A program made the position numbers and the translations under genes. Shown piece by piece: positions 24,511 to 36,721 of a stretch of DNA of 64,000 bases (position 1 is its first letter; the number at the start of each line of letters is the position of its first letter). Below the pieces are notes generated by a model. The model did not search any database. It was not told where the DNA came from and saw only the letters and a program-made list of their open reading frames with translations. The stretch is from Vespula vulgaris. Its lineage: Eukaryota; Arthropoda; Insecta; Hymenoptera; Vespidae. The stretch lies in the NCBI RefSeq assembly GCF_905475345.1, contig NC_066586.1, positions 16,864,312-16,928,311 of the forward strand, written 5' to 3'.

Positions 24511-24830
24511 GTCTTCGTGGTGTAGTGATTGTTAACATCGTTGCTTCTCACTAGGAGACTCACCATCTGGGTTCAATTCACGGCACTGTCCCTTGAGATT
24601 TTTTTCAGGAGACAGTGAGTTTGTAATCGAGGCTGATCCAGCCTCGTGAAGATAATTAATTGGGAAACTATTTGATACAAGAGGTAGTGATCCGATCACG
24701 AAAACCGAATAACATGCTGAACACGCTTTTCTCCAGAACTGCAGGCCCTTGGGACCGGCTAGCAATTATTTCGTAGGCCTAAGTCCCAGTGCAAACTGTC
24801 GTGCCAGGAAAAAGAAAAACCTGTCGTACG
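24511..24830 (+). mobile_element. tRNA-derived SINE-like element
   Basis: Begins with a tRNA-like head. A box TGGTGTAGTGA is at 24519-24529. A segment ttctcac around 24545 resembles a tRNA-Glu (CTC) anticodon loop. B box GGTTCAATTC is at 24570-24579, so box spacing is tRNA-like. The arms do not form a good cloverleaf, so it is not a working tRNA gene. An unrelated body of about 230 bp follows, ending near a purine-rich ccaggaaaaagaaaaac tail. Perfect target-site duplications were not found. It lies just downstream of POLR3E, within its likely 3' flank. Confidence 0.6.
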
Positions 24831-25793
24831 GTAAATACATTAAGAAAAATATTAAAATGACATAGTAAAACAAATGGTGTGAAGTAACATTTTTATCGTC
24901 ACGTATATACAATATAATAATAACAATTTGATTACATTCGAAGAAATGATTTATCGTTCGTAAACATAGCGTTTTTATTCTATTAAAAATATTTTTTAAG
25001 AACGAATGATTTATTTATTAATCGTTGATTATATGTGTTTATAATTTGTTAAACATTTATATTAAGTTTTACTTTATATTGTAAACATTTTCCTTGAATG
25101 TAATTGTAATTAAGCATATATATATGAGATTAATAACTAATAATAAGAAATATTATCATTCGATATTTTTCTATATAATGCAATTCTTTTTGTATGGCTA
25201 TATAACATGTTTAGTAAAAACCTTATGGATAAGAAAATTAAGAATTAATTAATGTACATATAATTCTAAATCTATACGAATTTAATTATTACTTAAGAGA
25301 TACAGAAAAAAAATATATATATATGTGTGTATTCTTTTTTATTTTTTAACGTTGTTTACTTCTGACTGATTTTTCATTATATTACATAATTAATTTTTAC
25401 ATATAAAAAATCTAACAACAATAAAAAATAATGGGATATGTATAAAAAGAACTTATCACAAGTTTAAGGATGCTATTCTTAAAATACATATACACACATA
25501 TGTATCTATTACCGTGTATATAATTAACGATGTACATACACATATATATATGTGATTATATTATAATTTATCTGCATTATGGTCTCTTTTTATATTTACA
25601 AAATATGTTTTATTTATTATGGAAAATACATAAATATATAAAACAGAAAAAGGGAAGAAAATGTGAAAATATTACTTTACTTCAAATCCACATGGACAGG
25701 TTTCTCTTTGCTATCCACGAAACTCGTATTTATATTTTTATAATCGCTTGAAATTTTTTATGTTTATATTATGTATATTCCAATAACCGTTCG
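24831..25793. other. AT-rich intergenic sequence
   Basis: Low-complexity A/T sequence with short TA and CA tracts. A 73-codon plus-strand open frame at 25530-25751 is Ile/Tyr-rich and has no coding character. Nothing else seen. Confidence 0.5.
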
Positions 25794-25999
25794 TTATAGC
25801 CATAAGAAAAGAAAAAAGAAAACAACATTGTATACACGTACGTTCACCGCAAACTCCGGAGAGAGAATTTTCCCCTTTACGATTAGCAAGGCATTTCCTG
25901 TAGAGTTACGTTTGCCATTACCAGCAACGTAAATGGATAGGCAGTAAGCGAGATATCTCATTATATACCAGGTGTGGTACTGTTCAGGTGTAAAGCGAT
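25794..25999 (-). other. Orphan exon-like segment, possible terminal exon
   Basis: On the minus strand, a tattacag acceptor is followed by about 68 open codons in one frame (phase 1 entry). They read ..RFTPEQYHTWYIMRYLAYC, LSIYVAGNGKRNSTGNALLI, then VKGKILSPEFAVNVRVYN, and end at TAA. Composition is balanced, unlike the Ile/Lys/Tyr-rich frames nearby, and GC content is higher than the flanks. I could not find a matching upstream exon or a family. It may be the last exon of a gene, a pseudogene piece, or chance. Confidence 0.25.
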
Positions 26000-26689
26000 C
26001 TGTAATATACTATAAAGTTTAAACAAATTTAATTTACAAAAGAAAAATCATTGGTATCTTATATTACAATAATATCTGTTTTAATTTGTTAAAATCGTAT
26101 GTATATACTTATTTCTGTTTCTGCAAATTTTTATGTAAAATATAACAATTTTTTTTTTTTATACAAACGTACTGTATCAACAATTAATCTTGTAGATTGT
26201 ATTTACATAATCATATATATATATACACTCATAGATATAATTATATATATTATACATGCCATGTATATAAAAAGACATGTACTCGTAAGTAAAACAAGGA
26301 AATTGATATATACGCATTTATATTTACATTTATAATAACATTATCGATATTATCGAAGTTACAGAAGAGAAATTATTTAATCGTACTATGCAACAACGAT
26401 TATATAATACTGACATGTTTTGCATATACTAATGAGTTCGTAGTAACCAGAAAATATGACTTTTTCCGCGTAACAAGTTCGTCAGAATAAGAAATCATTG
26501 AACTTATAGCATCGTGTTCGTAAATTAAAACGTGTAAATCAAATCGTAACGGTTCTGTTAAAAGTTAAATTCATTATTTATATATTTATTACATAGTTCG
26601 TAGTTAGAACGTTATATTAAAATATTGCGTAGAGAAGATTGCGAAAAAACGGTGATGAGATTAACGAATGACAAATGACAAGGTTTCAA

Positions 26690-27100
26690 GATAATTGTTA
26701 CGTTTGAAAAATGGCGGTATTATGAAGTTACCTTTTGGTATGTCACGTGATCGCGAAAGAACAGTAACTAACTGCAATAGTCGTTGAAGGTCTCACAAAT
26801 AAGATCAGTAGAGGTCTCTAATGAATTATTATTTTCTCTTTGTAACAATGAAACCATGTAAATTACCATCTGCAAACGAACAACGATATAACTTCAACAA
26901 ATTTAGATTTAAAAATGATTGTTACGTTCGAAAAATGGCGATATAAAATTAACCATTAATACGTCAAGTGATAAAAAAAAAAAAGATTGAAAATCGTCGT
27001 TGATGATCTCACGGATAAGATCACAATGAGGTTTCTAAAAGTATTATTATTTTCTCTTTAAGCAACAATCAAATATGTAGGTGTTAATCTATGAACGAAA
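26690..27100. repeat. Diverged direct duplication, unit about 224 bp
   Basis: The motif attgttacgttYgaaaaatggcg occurs at about 26694 and again at about 26918. Matching blocks follow in the same order: gaaRRtctcac..ataagatca, aggtttcta, attattattttctctttRa. Two copies, roughly 75-80% alike by eye. Confidence 0.75.
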
Positions 27101-29259
27101 AAAAAAAAAAATAGAAAAAGAAAAGAAAAGAAAAAAATAAAGAGATAAGAAAGAAAGTTAAGAAAACTCGACTTGGATTTAGGAATTTAAATGATTGCAA
27201 TTTAGCGCGGGAAAAAAAATGCCGGGAAAATTTCGAATCGGTTCGAGTCTAAGTACAATCTATTATCGTCGTCCTTGGACAATGTCCTTTCTTTCTCGGC
27301 CGAAGGATCACCTTCTATTTTCTTTCTCTGTCTTCTATTATCTTTTTCTCTCTTTCCGTCTTTTCCTCTTCACGCTTGATTTGCGTAGCGCAGGGGCGTA
27401 ACCTTCTGGGCGTAAGAACTTTCTCTTATGAGTTTGAACGTCGGTGAAAGTGTTTCTTACGCGTTCGCGCGCGTTTACATAGGACGTATAAACAGGGCAA
27501 CCGAATGTTTGTTTCTTTCTATATGGACCACACCTCCTATTAGTGAATTATAACGAGTGGACGAGGAAGTTCGAGGAAATATTTTAAAGGAGTCCCTGAC
27601 CTCAGACGAATATGGTAAAATAATGAACGAATATTAATATAAATTTTATTCACGCCAAAATGGATCTCGAGAATAGGAAAAGATCGTTGTTTTCTTTTTT
27701 TGTTCATTTCTATTTTCTTTCTCACAAAAATAACAAAATATTTATTAGGATTTAAAAATTTCAAGAAAGATTTCACTTTGTCTTTTTAATGTCTTAAGAT
27801 CGTATCCCGTGAAAATGAAAAATTCATAAGAATTTCATAAAAAAAATTGTTTTATTTGTATCGCGTCTTGATCGATATCTATCTTAAAGAAAGTCATTCG
27901 AAGTAAAAATCGACATAAAAATATCGCGAGTGCAACGCCCTTCGGGCGTCTCTTACTAATTAAAAGTAATTACAAACGTGATACGCGCGAAATAATAATC
28001 CTTCCGATAATTTCAAGGATGGGTAAATGTACTTTCCTTAATGATTCTGAAAACTTTCATTAATGAATTGTATCAGTGGTATCATCTTCGCGATTGGCAA
28101 CGACTTTTAGATATTAATACGATCTCTGCAAGAAGGACGACCTGTTACTCTCAAACACGATGTAGTATATAAAAAAGAAATAAATGAGCACACATGAGAG
28201 ATTAGATTAACGTTATGGAGATTAGATTTATTTTTCAAACTGAATAAGCTTTCTTTCTTTTTTTATTTTACAGGCTCGCATGTGTATATATGTATGTATG
28301 TATGATGCGTTTAAATCTAAACGTACGAATTATTCGTTTAGCGCTCGTTAACGATTGTTTATATCCGTTATCAATACGATATGAAGCCTAATTACTAAGT
28401 ACAACTTCGTAATTGAGATTCTTTTTCTTTTGTATTTCATTTTCCTTATTTTCTTTTTCCTTTTTCTTCACTCTCAATTAAGCGTTATTAACAATTTAAC
28501 GAATCAATTAAGAAGAATTCTTCTCGAACTATTTTAACGTCACCTTTCAGATAATAAAAAAAAATATATATATATAAATAAGAATAAATAAATAAAAAAG
28601 AAGGTAAAGAAAGAAAGAAAAAAGAAAATCGTGTCAGTGAGCCCAGCGTGGAGACCATTTAGAAAACTAAATCGTAAGAGTTTATCGACGTGTAAAATCA
28701 CGATTCGCTGATCCGTAAATTGAACGAACGAACGAAGAAACGAACGAAAAGGAAAATTACAGATCCGACGCGATACTTTCGATCTCTATTTTTTTTTTCT
28801 CTCGATCTTCACCCAGATCGAAGAGTAGACCGTTCATCCTCCTCTTCCACCACCCCCGCTACCCCCTCTTTAACGCATACACCCCCTTCTCCACTCCCTC
28901 TTCTCATTCTCCACTTTTCACTCGTCGACGAATCGAACGCACCGTTTAGCATGTAATTTATTGAAATCGTATGGAATCGGATCGTGTACTTACTTTCTTT
29001 TGATTCAAACTACGAGGGTCATTGTTTTCACTGTTCTTTTAAAAAGTCAACGAATCATTTACATATCTCTTTTTCTCCGAATACAATGAGATTGATTTTG
29101 TTCGTAAACCAATCGATGAAAGAAGGTCGATAAGAAGCTGCGATGATATATATACGACGAATAAAAATATATGTCAATGGGCCATCTAAAGATCAGATTT
29201 TTCTTTCGGTATAATTTAATTTCAAATGAAATATTTCGTAATATTAAAATATGTATATG

Positions 29260-29910
29260 AATTAATAACAATCAAATCAAAGAAAATATTATTTTTATCA
29301 GTCTTTATGATTACGATTAGTTTATGGTTTAATGTTTAGATTGTTAATGATTTATTAAATGTTACATAATAACAAAATAATGATCTATGAAATATAATAT
29401 TATCGTATAGACTTATAACGTTGTAATTAAAAAAAAAAAAGAATTGATATTATATACGTAAAAATTTATAATGCAGGTTTTACTTTAATATTTTTATATT
29501 AATGATTAACTTATGGTTTAATGTTTAAACTGAGTAATGGTTAATTAAATCTTTCGTAATACTAAAATATTAATGTATAGATTTATAACACTGTAATTAA
29601 AGAAAATATTATTTTTTTCTCAACTTATAAGTCTTCATATTTATGATTAGCTTATGGTTTAATATTTAAATTGTGCAATGGTTAATTACATCTTTCACAA
29701 TATTAAAATTCTAATATATAAATTTATAACACTGTAATCAGAGAATATATAATTTTTTTATCAACTTTTAAATCCTTATATGTATGATTAGCCTATGCTT
29801 TAATATTTAAATTGTGTAATGGTTAATTAAATCTTTCATAATACTAACATTTGACTATTTAAATTTATAACATTATAATCAGAGAAAAATATTATCTTTT
29901 TATCATCTTA
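29260..29910. repeat. Minisatellite/satellite-like array, unit about 141 bp, 4 copies
   Basis: The core tgattagcttatggtttaat recurs with small changes at about 29320, 29510, 29650 and 29792. The last two intervals are 141 bp and the first about 189 bp. Each unit also holds a 'tggttaattaaatctttc' block and an 'agagaaaatattattttt' block. Confidence 0.8.
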
Positions 29911-32030
29911 TGGATCTACGTTTAGTTGTACATAAAAGAAAAAAAAAAAAAAAAAAGAAAAATATCGATCCTCTAATTATATTTCTATTGAATTTCAATG
30001 TACTAAGATATACTATATGATCGGTATAATATGGATCATGTCGACAAGTAACATTCTCGAAACTCCCCGAGCTCATTGCCCAGAGGTAGAATTTCATTTT
30101 TGACGTCCCTTACCGATGTCGAAACACGTTCGAGACAGATTATATCGTATATATGTACTACTTACTTTGTAGCTCACACAGAGAAAGAAAAAAGTTCGAT
30201 ATATCAGTAGCTCGAATTTCATTCGTTTCTTATTAGACAATACGAAATATATAGAATATATTTAAATTAAACGTCAAAGATAAACGAAGAGTTACGGTAT
30301 GATATCTATGTATCGTTGATACAACGTATGAGATTAAAATCACGCGCTTACGTACTTACACATTTACATATCTACGTATGCATACATATTACATACGTGA
30401 ATAAAATTTTAAACGAAGAACGAAAATACTTAAAAGTTGTTTTATACGATGGCCTACTTGAAAGGAAATTTTCGTCTGGCACCTGCTAGAAAGCTGAAAC
30501 GTACCTTTTTTTTCTTTCTTTCTTTTTTTTTTTTTTTTTTTTTTAAGGAGTATTCTACTCGGAAGTGTCTCCTTTACGATGTCTCAAGAACGTTGATCGA
30601 AATAAGAACGAAAGTCTCTTGAGAATCTCTTATTGACATATTGACGTGTGTGTGTCTGTGTTTGTGTGTATGTACCTTATGTATCGATGACATAAGACTG
30701 ACGATCGATCAACCGTAACTCGATCGATCGAACATCTCGAACTTCTTTCTTCGATATTTAAAAATCAGATTCTGCAATTTTTTTTCTACTTTATTTTCAT
30801 CTCGAAAATTGTTGTCGATTAGATAGATCTGTGTACTGTACTAATTTTTAATCGAGTTTGTTTGATCATTGATCACTAATCTTTAATTAAACAAAACTTT
30901 TTAATTCGCTTTTTTTCTTTTTAAACGTACGATTAAAAAACTGTGTCACGTTAGAAGAAGAAGATGGAAAGATATATGTAAATGTAATTGTGTGTAAGTA
31001 AAAGAATGAATAGAAAAATATATTGTAAAAATTAAGTAGTAAAAATTAAGAAAGATAAAATTTGTCGAGACATAAGTTTTCGTTAATAATTCATTAAAAT
31101 TTGTTTTAGAAGACAACAGTGTTCATCTTAGCTTCGACAAGATAATAGGATGTTGAAGCGGACCTATTCTATTGTTTAAAGGCATCATGAGTCAGAACTT
31201 ATTGACCACTCATGTGGGCGTATTCCTGTCTATGATCTACAAAGCAAAATGACTTTCTTCGATGAAAGAAAATATATGCACAAGTATAAAGACCGAACGC
31301 TATACTTCTCGTCCTTCGATTTTAAACGATCGTTATTACCTTTTTACCGTATATTCGAACTACTTAGGTTCGTAGTTCCAATAACACACATCCGGCTTAA
31401 TAAAAGAAAGGAATTAGAGTTAGAACGTTTCTTGCTACGAAACTTTGTCGTTTTCATTCGTAAGTAATTGTATATCATAATTAGAATTTCTTATAATTTT
31501 TCTTTTTTTTTTTATAGTTTACCATTGACATTTGCAATCTATGTACAATCAACTAATACTTTTATTTGATTCATTAAGATTATTCGAGCTTTATGTTTGA
31601 AAATATTAATATCCTTTTTTTTTCATTCGTTAAAAAATCATTTTATTTTCCATTCGATAAATGATTATTTTACGATATACATACATTCATAGTGATAATT
31701 ACTTTTATTTGGAGAGGAACTCTAATTGCATCCACGATTAAAAGAAATCATTTTTTTTTCATTAGCATACAAAAGACTCATAAAATAGATGAAATATTTT
31801 GTTCACGTAGAAATTCTCTCGATCCTCGTTCTTTTATCCTTTAGAAGGATCGTACAATAATAGACTACTAATTTTGTTCAGATTTTTGTTTCAGGATTTA
31901 CGATCCATGGATCAAAGTCGTGTGAATCGATGGATAGGAGAATACTGTTGTTAGAGTATCTCTCTTCTCCCCACTCTGATAGAGGATCCAGAGTTTATAC
32001 CTGGTGGAGGCAACTTTCAGCGGGTCGCAC

Positions 32031-32141
32031 TATATAAGAGAATGACGAGCCGACCGCCCATGATAAAAGCTCGTGTGTGTTGTCAATCCGGTGTACGTGC
32101 TCGTTGTTAATTCTTCCTCTCTACCTTCGTGTTCTCGACAG
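32031..32141 (+). promoter_or_regulatory. TATA promoter and probable non-coding first exon of the CBM14 gene
   Basis: A strong tatataag TATA box lies at 32031-32038, in a locally GC-richer stretch. A short leader then ends in a near-perfect donor CGACAG|gtaagt at 32141/32142. The CBM14 coding exon at 38572 has an acceptor (atttcag) one base before its ATG, so that gene must have an upstream untranslated exon. This is the best candidate on the plus strand, implying a first intron of about 6.4 kb. The TSS is expected near 32060. The link is inference from splice signals. Confidence 0.55.
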
Positions 32142-33121
32142 GTAAGTGAGGTTCTAAAATTTTAGTTATTCTTTCTCTTCTTTTCTTTTTTTCCTCATAG
32201 GATATAAAAATAACATGGCGATGCAACAAAAAGAAACAAAAAATAGAAAGACAAATCTTTCCTATTTTCCAGTTTCTCCGAATTCGTGCGATTACGATCC
32301 AAGGAACAGTGAAGTGTCTTCTTATCGTTCAATCTCAATCATTTTTCTAAAATATATATTGATACCATTTTCATGAAAGTGTGAAATTTACGGTGTTCTA
32401 AATATGCACTTTGTGAACTCAGTAAATTAATGGATACTTCTTATCATTGATTGCATATGAACGTTGTTTCTTTTCTCAAAGAGAAATGAAAAACATGAAA
32501 AATATAAAAACGAAATTTTAATATCGCGAATGACACGTGATTACTTACACGCATAGAGAGAGACAAAGAAAGAGGTACGATTATCAGGGCAATGTCCGAC
32601 ACGATTGTAACACTTAATTAAACTGGTTCGTGTATCATGAAATGAACGATACCTTTTTGTCGGCGTTGGAAAATGTATAAAATTAGTTTGGTCACGCACG
32701 GTGTGCCAGGAGTTATGACACGTGCCACTCGGAAATCTCCGTGTGAAAACCGGTCGCCCTTAAGATTGCGAATCAGGAATGAATTTGCAGTCGTGGATCG
32801 AGCTGGGTGATAAATCGAGAGATTTACTTGCAGTATACATATATCATAAACTTTGACATCTCGAGTAATTTCTCCTATCGAAGATATTAAATCTACGACT
32901 TCGATCAGTACTCTCTTTCTCCTTCTTTCTTCAATTTTTTGTTTTTCTTTTTTATCACGATTAAAATCAAATTATTACTACTACTACCACTACTACTACT
33001 ACTACTACTACTGTTACTGCTACAACTTTTGCCATATTTTTTAATACTTTTTTTCCTCTGTTATTTTTACTCTTGTTTTTATTGATAAATCGAATAGAAA
33101 GTTTCTTTTTAACAATATCGA

Positions 33122-33123
<2 letters not shown>

Positions 33124-33162
<39 letters not shown>
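33124..33162. repeat. (CT)n microsatellite
   Basis: About 19 CT units. Confidence 0.95.
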
Positions 33163-33164
<2 letters not shown>

Positions 33165-34656
33165 CTGTGTGTGAGAAAAATATGAATTGTCTCGTCAAAA
33201 AATATAAATTGATATTTCTATCTAGATAAAAATTTTTCTATATCATTTCTATGTTCCTATCGCGAGAGAATTCACGTAGAATTGCGAACGTCTGAAAAAA
33301 AATGTCGCTATAGCAATAAAGTGTGCTCCAGATTTCCTTAAGAGCGTGTCCAGAACCAGTCGAGTGGTTGGCCGGTTACGTGTGCCTGCACGCGGGTTAT
33401 ATTATACAGCCGCGTTCTCCGCATTTATACTTGCGGGACAACTATCTCTTTTTATATTATGCAATTGCTTTCTTCGACCGGCGAACGTTTTAAAAAGAAG
33501 CCGGCGTACTTTATATACCCCGCCTATTTTCGTTCCGAATGGAATTTCTAACGTTATCGTTTTTTATCACAATTTTTCTTACATTTACAATTGGACGTGC
33601 GATTGGTCGCTTAGATATGAATAAATTAAAAAATAAGAAAATAAAAAAGAACGAAAGGAAAAGAAGGAAGAGAATATTTAAAAAGTATTAGTACGTTTTG
33701 CGTCTTTTATTAATTTCAATAATTAATTAATTAATTAATTGATATATGAATGATTACGGAAGTGATTTAAATTAAAAAAAAAAGAAATCGAGAACTTTAT
33801 ATTTTATAAAGAATTAAAAAAGCAGGATATATTTACTTTCGTAATTATTGGCTCGTACGTTAAATCTTCAAAATAAAATGAATCAGGGCTAATTTAATGG
33901 GAAAGATGTATCAAATATATGAACACTCAAGTATTCTAATCACGTTCCAAGTGACAGTGATACTTGACCCGTACGATACTTCATCGCATTACGATCGACT
34001 TACGCAATTCTACGCTTTATTCTCTAACAAGCCACAGGAATGAGACTATACGCAATTGGAGAAATGTCTATCACATTGCATTTCGGATCTCGATAAAGAT
34101 TCCGGATTAATTTAACTCGATTCTATTCGACTCGATCAGATGAAAAATTTCAATTTGCGATTTACGTAGCACGAGCACGTAATATCAGATATTTATTTTG
34201 TTGCGATTATGTAAAAACAGGAAGAGTTCTTTCTTTCTTTTTTTGATTTGTTTCGTTTTCTTTTTCTTTCTTTCTTTCTCTTTTTTTTTTTTTAAGACGA
34301 TCGATTCTATTCTTCATCGATTTGAAAGTTTCAACGATCTGTCTCATTGCTATCGGAGAAATCTCGACGTATTATATCAAACGGAAGGAAATATTTAAAT
34401 CTATTTCACTTTGAATAGTATTCGCGTTAATGATGGAATATTAATTACAGATAAGATCAGCTGTCGGTACTCTAACGTAATGAATAAAAAATGAAAGTAC
34501 AAAAATGGATAAATAAATAAATAAATGATAATTATTGTTTCAATAGAAGTATACGCGTCTGTTATGTATTATATATACGTGGAATCTTTCGTTAAGGAAG
34601 TCTATATCTACATTCAGATATTTATCTGTAAACCAGAATTTTCGTCGATCGAAAAC

Positions 34657-34667
34657 TAGTTCAATAT

Positions 34668-34717
<50 letters not shown>

Positions 34718-34722
34718 AACTA
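34657..34722. repeat. Perfect TA-rich palindrome
   Basis: The arms tagttcaatatata and tatatattgaacta flank a (TA)n core of roughly 40 bp. The whole 66-bp block can form a hairpin or cruciform. Confidence 0.85.
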
Positions 34723-35099
34723 ATAATGTATTGGCTCGGAAAACTTTCTACGAGATAACTTCGAACACGCTGTCTTTATCGTAATCGGTTTATTTCGTTT
34801 CTTTCTTTTCTCTCTTTCTTTCTCTCTCTCTTTTTTTTTTCTTTTTTTTTCTTTCTACATCTCGCGCTTGATCGCGTTCATGCGAATATTTTGTGCTTTC
34901 GCACGAGTTATTTATGTAATATGCACGATCGAATCTATGATTTTCCTTCATTCTTAAAAAATCAATTAGAAGAGCAAATAGAGCGTATAGAATTATTTGA
35001 ATTTAAGAAAAAAAAAAGAAGGGAAAAGAAACAAATAATAGATAATCGAACCGCGAACAAAATCTTGCATCGATCGTTACATTTTCAAACACAATCAAT

Positions 35100-35480
35100 A
35101 AATTTCATCTATCTCTTTTACTATAATTATCTGACTTTAAATCAAACTTGTATTAAATAAATTTTCAACAATCCCTTCGTTATATAATCGTCTGGCCTCG
35201 AATTAAACTTCTACTCAATAATTTTCGTCTATTCGATTTATTATAGTGATTTAACTAGTAATCAAACCTTTACAAAATAATTAACATCTATCCCTTCATT
35301 ATATTTATATAATTTACTAATTATAATTGTATTAAATAATTTTCATCTACTTTTTTTTTTATCCCAATCACTTTATAGATACGAATTAAACCTTTTACAC
35401 AACAATATTCATTTATTCTTTCATTACAGTTATCGATATATTAAAGATTAAAACTTATATCGAATTTCATTTAAATTTTA
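35100..35480. repeat. Minisatellite, unit about 60 bp, about 6 diverged copies
   Basis: Variants of tttcatctatcYcttYatta recur at about 35103, 35163, 35223, 35282, 35342 and 35407. Each is followed by an 'aaattaaact..tattaaataa' block. The period is a steady 59-65 bp. Confidence 0.8.
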
Positions 35481-35999
35481 TTCGTATTCTTTATCTAACT
35501 GAAACGAATAAACGTGGATTCATCGAATAGTGACAAAATTAAATTCAAAGAGAAGAGTGACAAATGTGCGAACGATTTTTCTTTCCTGACGGATGTACGA
35601 AATTGGAGAAATTGGAGTAAAAGAATGAAAAGAAGAAAGAAAGAATGAAAGAAAATAAGATAAAAAGAAATGGAATCATGTCGGAACGATCGAATTCCAT
35701 GTGACATTCGGAGTAGAACCGAAAAGTCGATGTCCTTTCCAAGCGTTACGAACGTACCTTCGATATCTTTCACGATCGATCCTTTTACACACACATACAC
35801 ATACACAACGAATAAGTCGACTTCGAGATATCCGATACAAACACGTTTGTTTCTTTCTCCTTCTTTTTTTCTCTTTGTCGAGCTGATTTTTATACGCAGT
35901 CCCCTCTCACTTTCACTCGAGTCTCGAACCACCAACCACTCTTAACGATCAACTTCAACCAGAACCACCACCTTTATAATGTTTCAAACGCAACCAGGA

Positions 36000-36420
36000 C
36001 AGAGCCAATTAAAATTAAAAATTTTCATCATTCCGATAAAACATAAACGAAAAAATTACGATTATTCTAACACCTATCGTTGTAATCGTCAAAAATTTCA
36101 ATAATTTTTCTAAAACAATTCGATCGATCATCCTAATCCTATCGAAAAATCGTGATCGTTTTAACATCGATCGTCACAATCGTCAAAAGTTTCGATCGTT
36201 TCTTTTTTAATTTTTCGGTAGAAACTCGGCCAATCGATCATCTAAATCATACATTAATAAAAATATCGTGACCATCTTATAACTAATTGTCAAAATCATA
36301 AAAAATTTCTATCGTTTTTCATCCGATTTTCTGAAGAAAATTCGATCGGTCATCTTAAATATATCGATCAAATATAAAAGAGAAAATCGTGACCATCGAT
36401 CGTCAAAGTCACGGATAAAT
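36000..36420. repeat. Minisatellite, unit about 95-115 bp, about 4 diverged copies
   Basis: The core cgtcaaaaRtttcgat and its variants recur at about 36087, 36183, 36288 and 36402. They are interspersed with 'cgatcgatcatc' and 'aaaatcgtgaccat' blocks in constant order. Confidence 0.75.
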
Positions 36421-36721
36421 TATAGTAATCGCGAGAAATTACTTGGAAAGTAAGTATACCTATAAAGAATATGTATATGTATACTCTCTCATAAATTGAT
36501 TGGATACATCAACGATTTCTCGTTAATTTCTTTATAACGTTATTAACTTGGACCTACTTGAGGAATTGGTTTACGTAAGAACGCATTTATTATTAAACGA
36601 AAAATGATAAAAATATTTGACTCTTGACCTTTTCCATCCTACGTACGGAGAAAGAATCTTATGTAACGACTCATAGCTTTTAGGTTGCACTTTCAATTCT
36701 ATCGAGAACAGGTGCACGGAG

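Larger units (their letters stand above)
26000..32030. other. Gene-poor region
   Basis: No coding gene supported. It contains two tandem repeats described separately (26690-27100 and 29260-29910), scattered poly-A/T and TA tracts, and a slightly GC-richer patch at about 27180-27530. A long CT-rich patch at 28.78-28.95 kb produces a Ser/Pro frame that I regard as non-coding. Confidence 0.5.

Noticed and set aside
24518..24590. Functional tRNA gene
   Set aside because: A and B boxes are present but acceptor and anticodon stems do not pair and the body continues into unrelated sequence; better explained as a SINE head.
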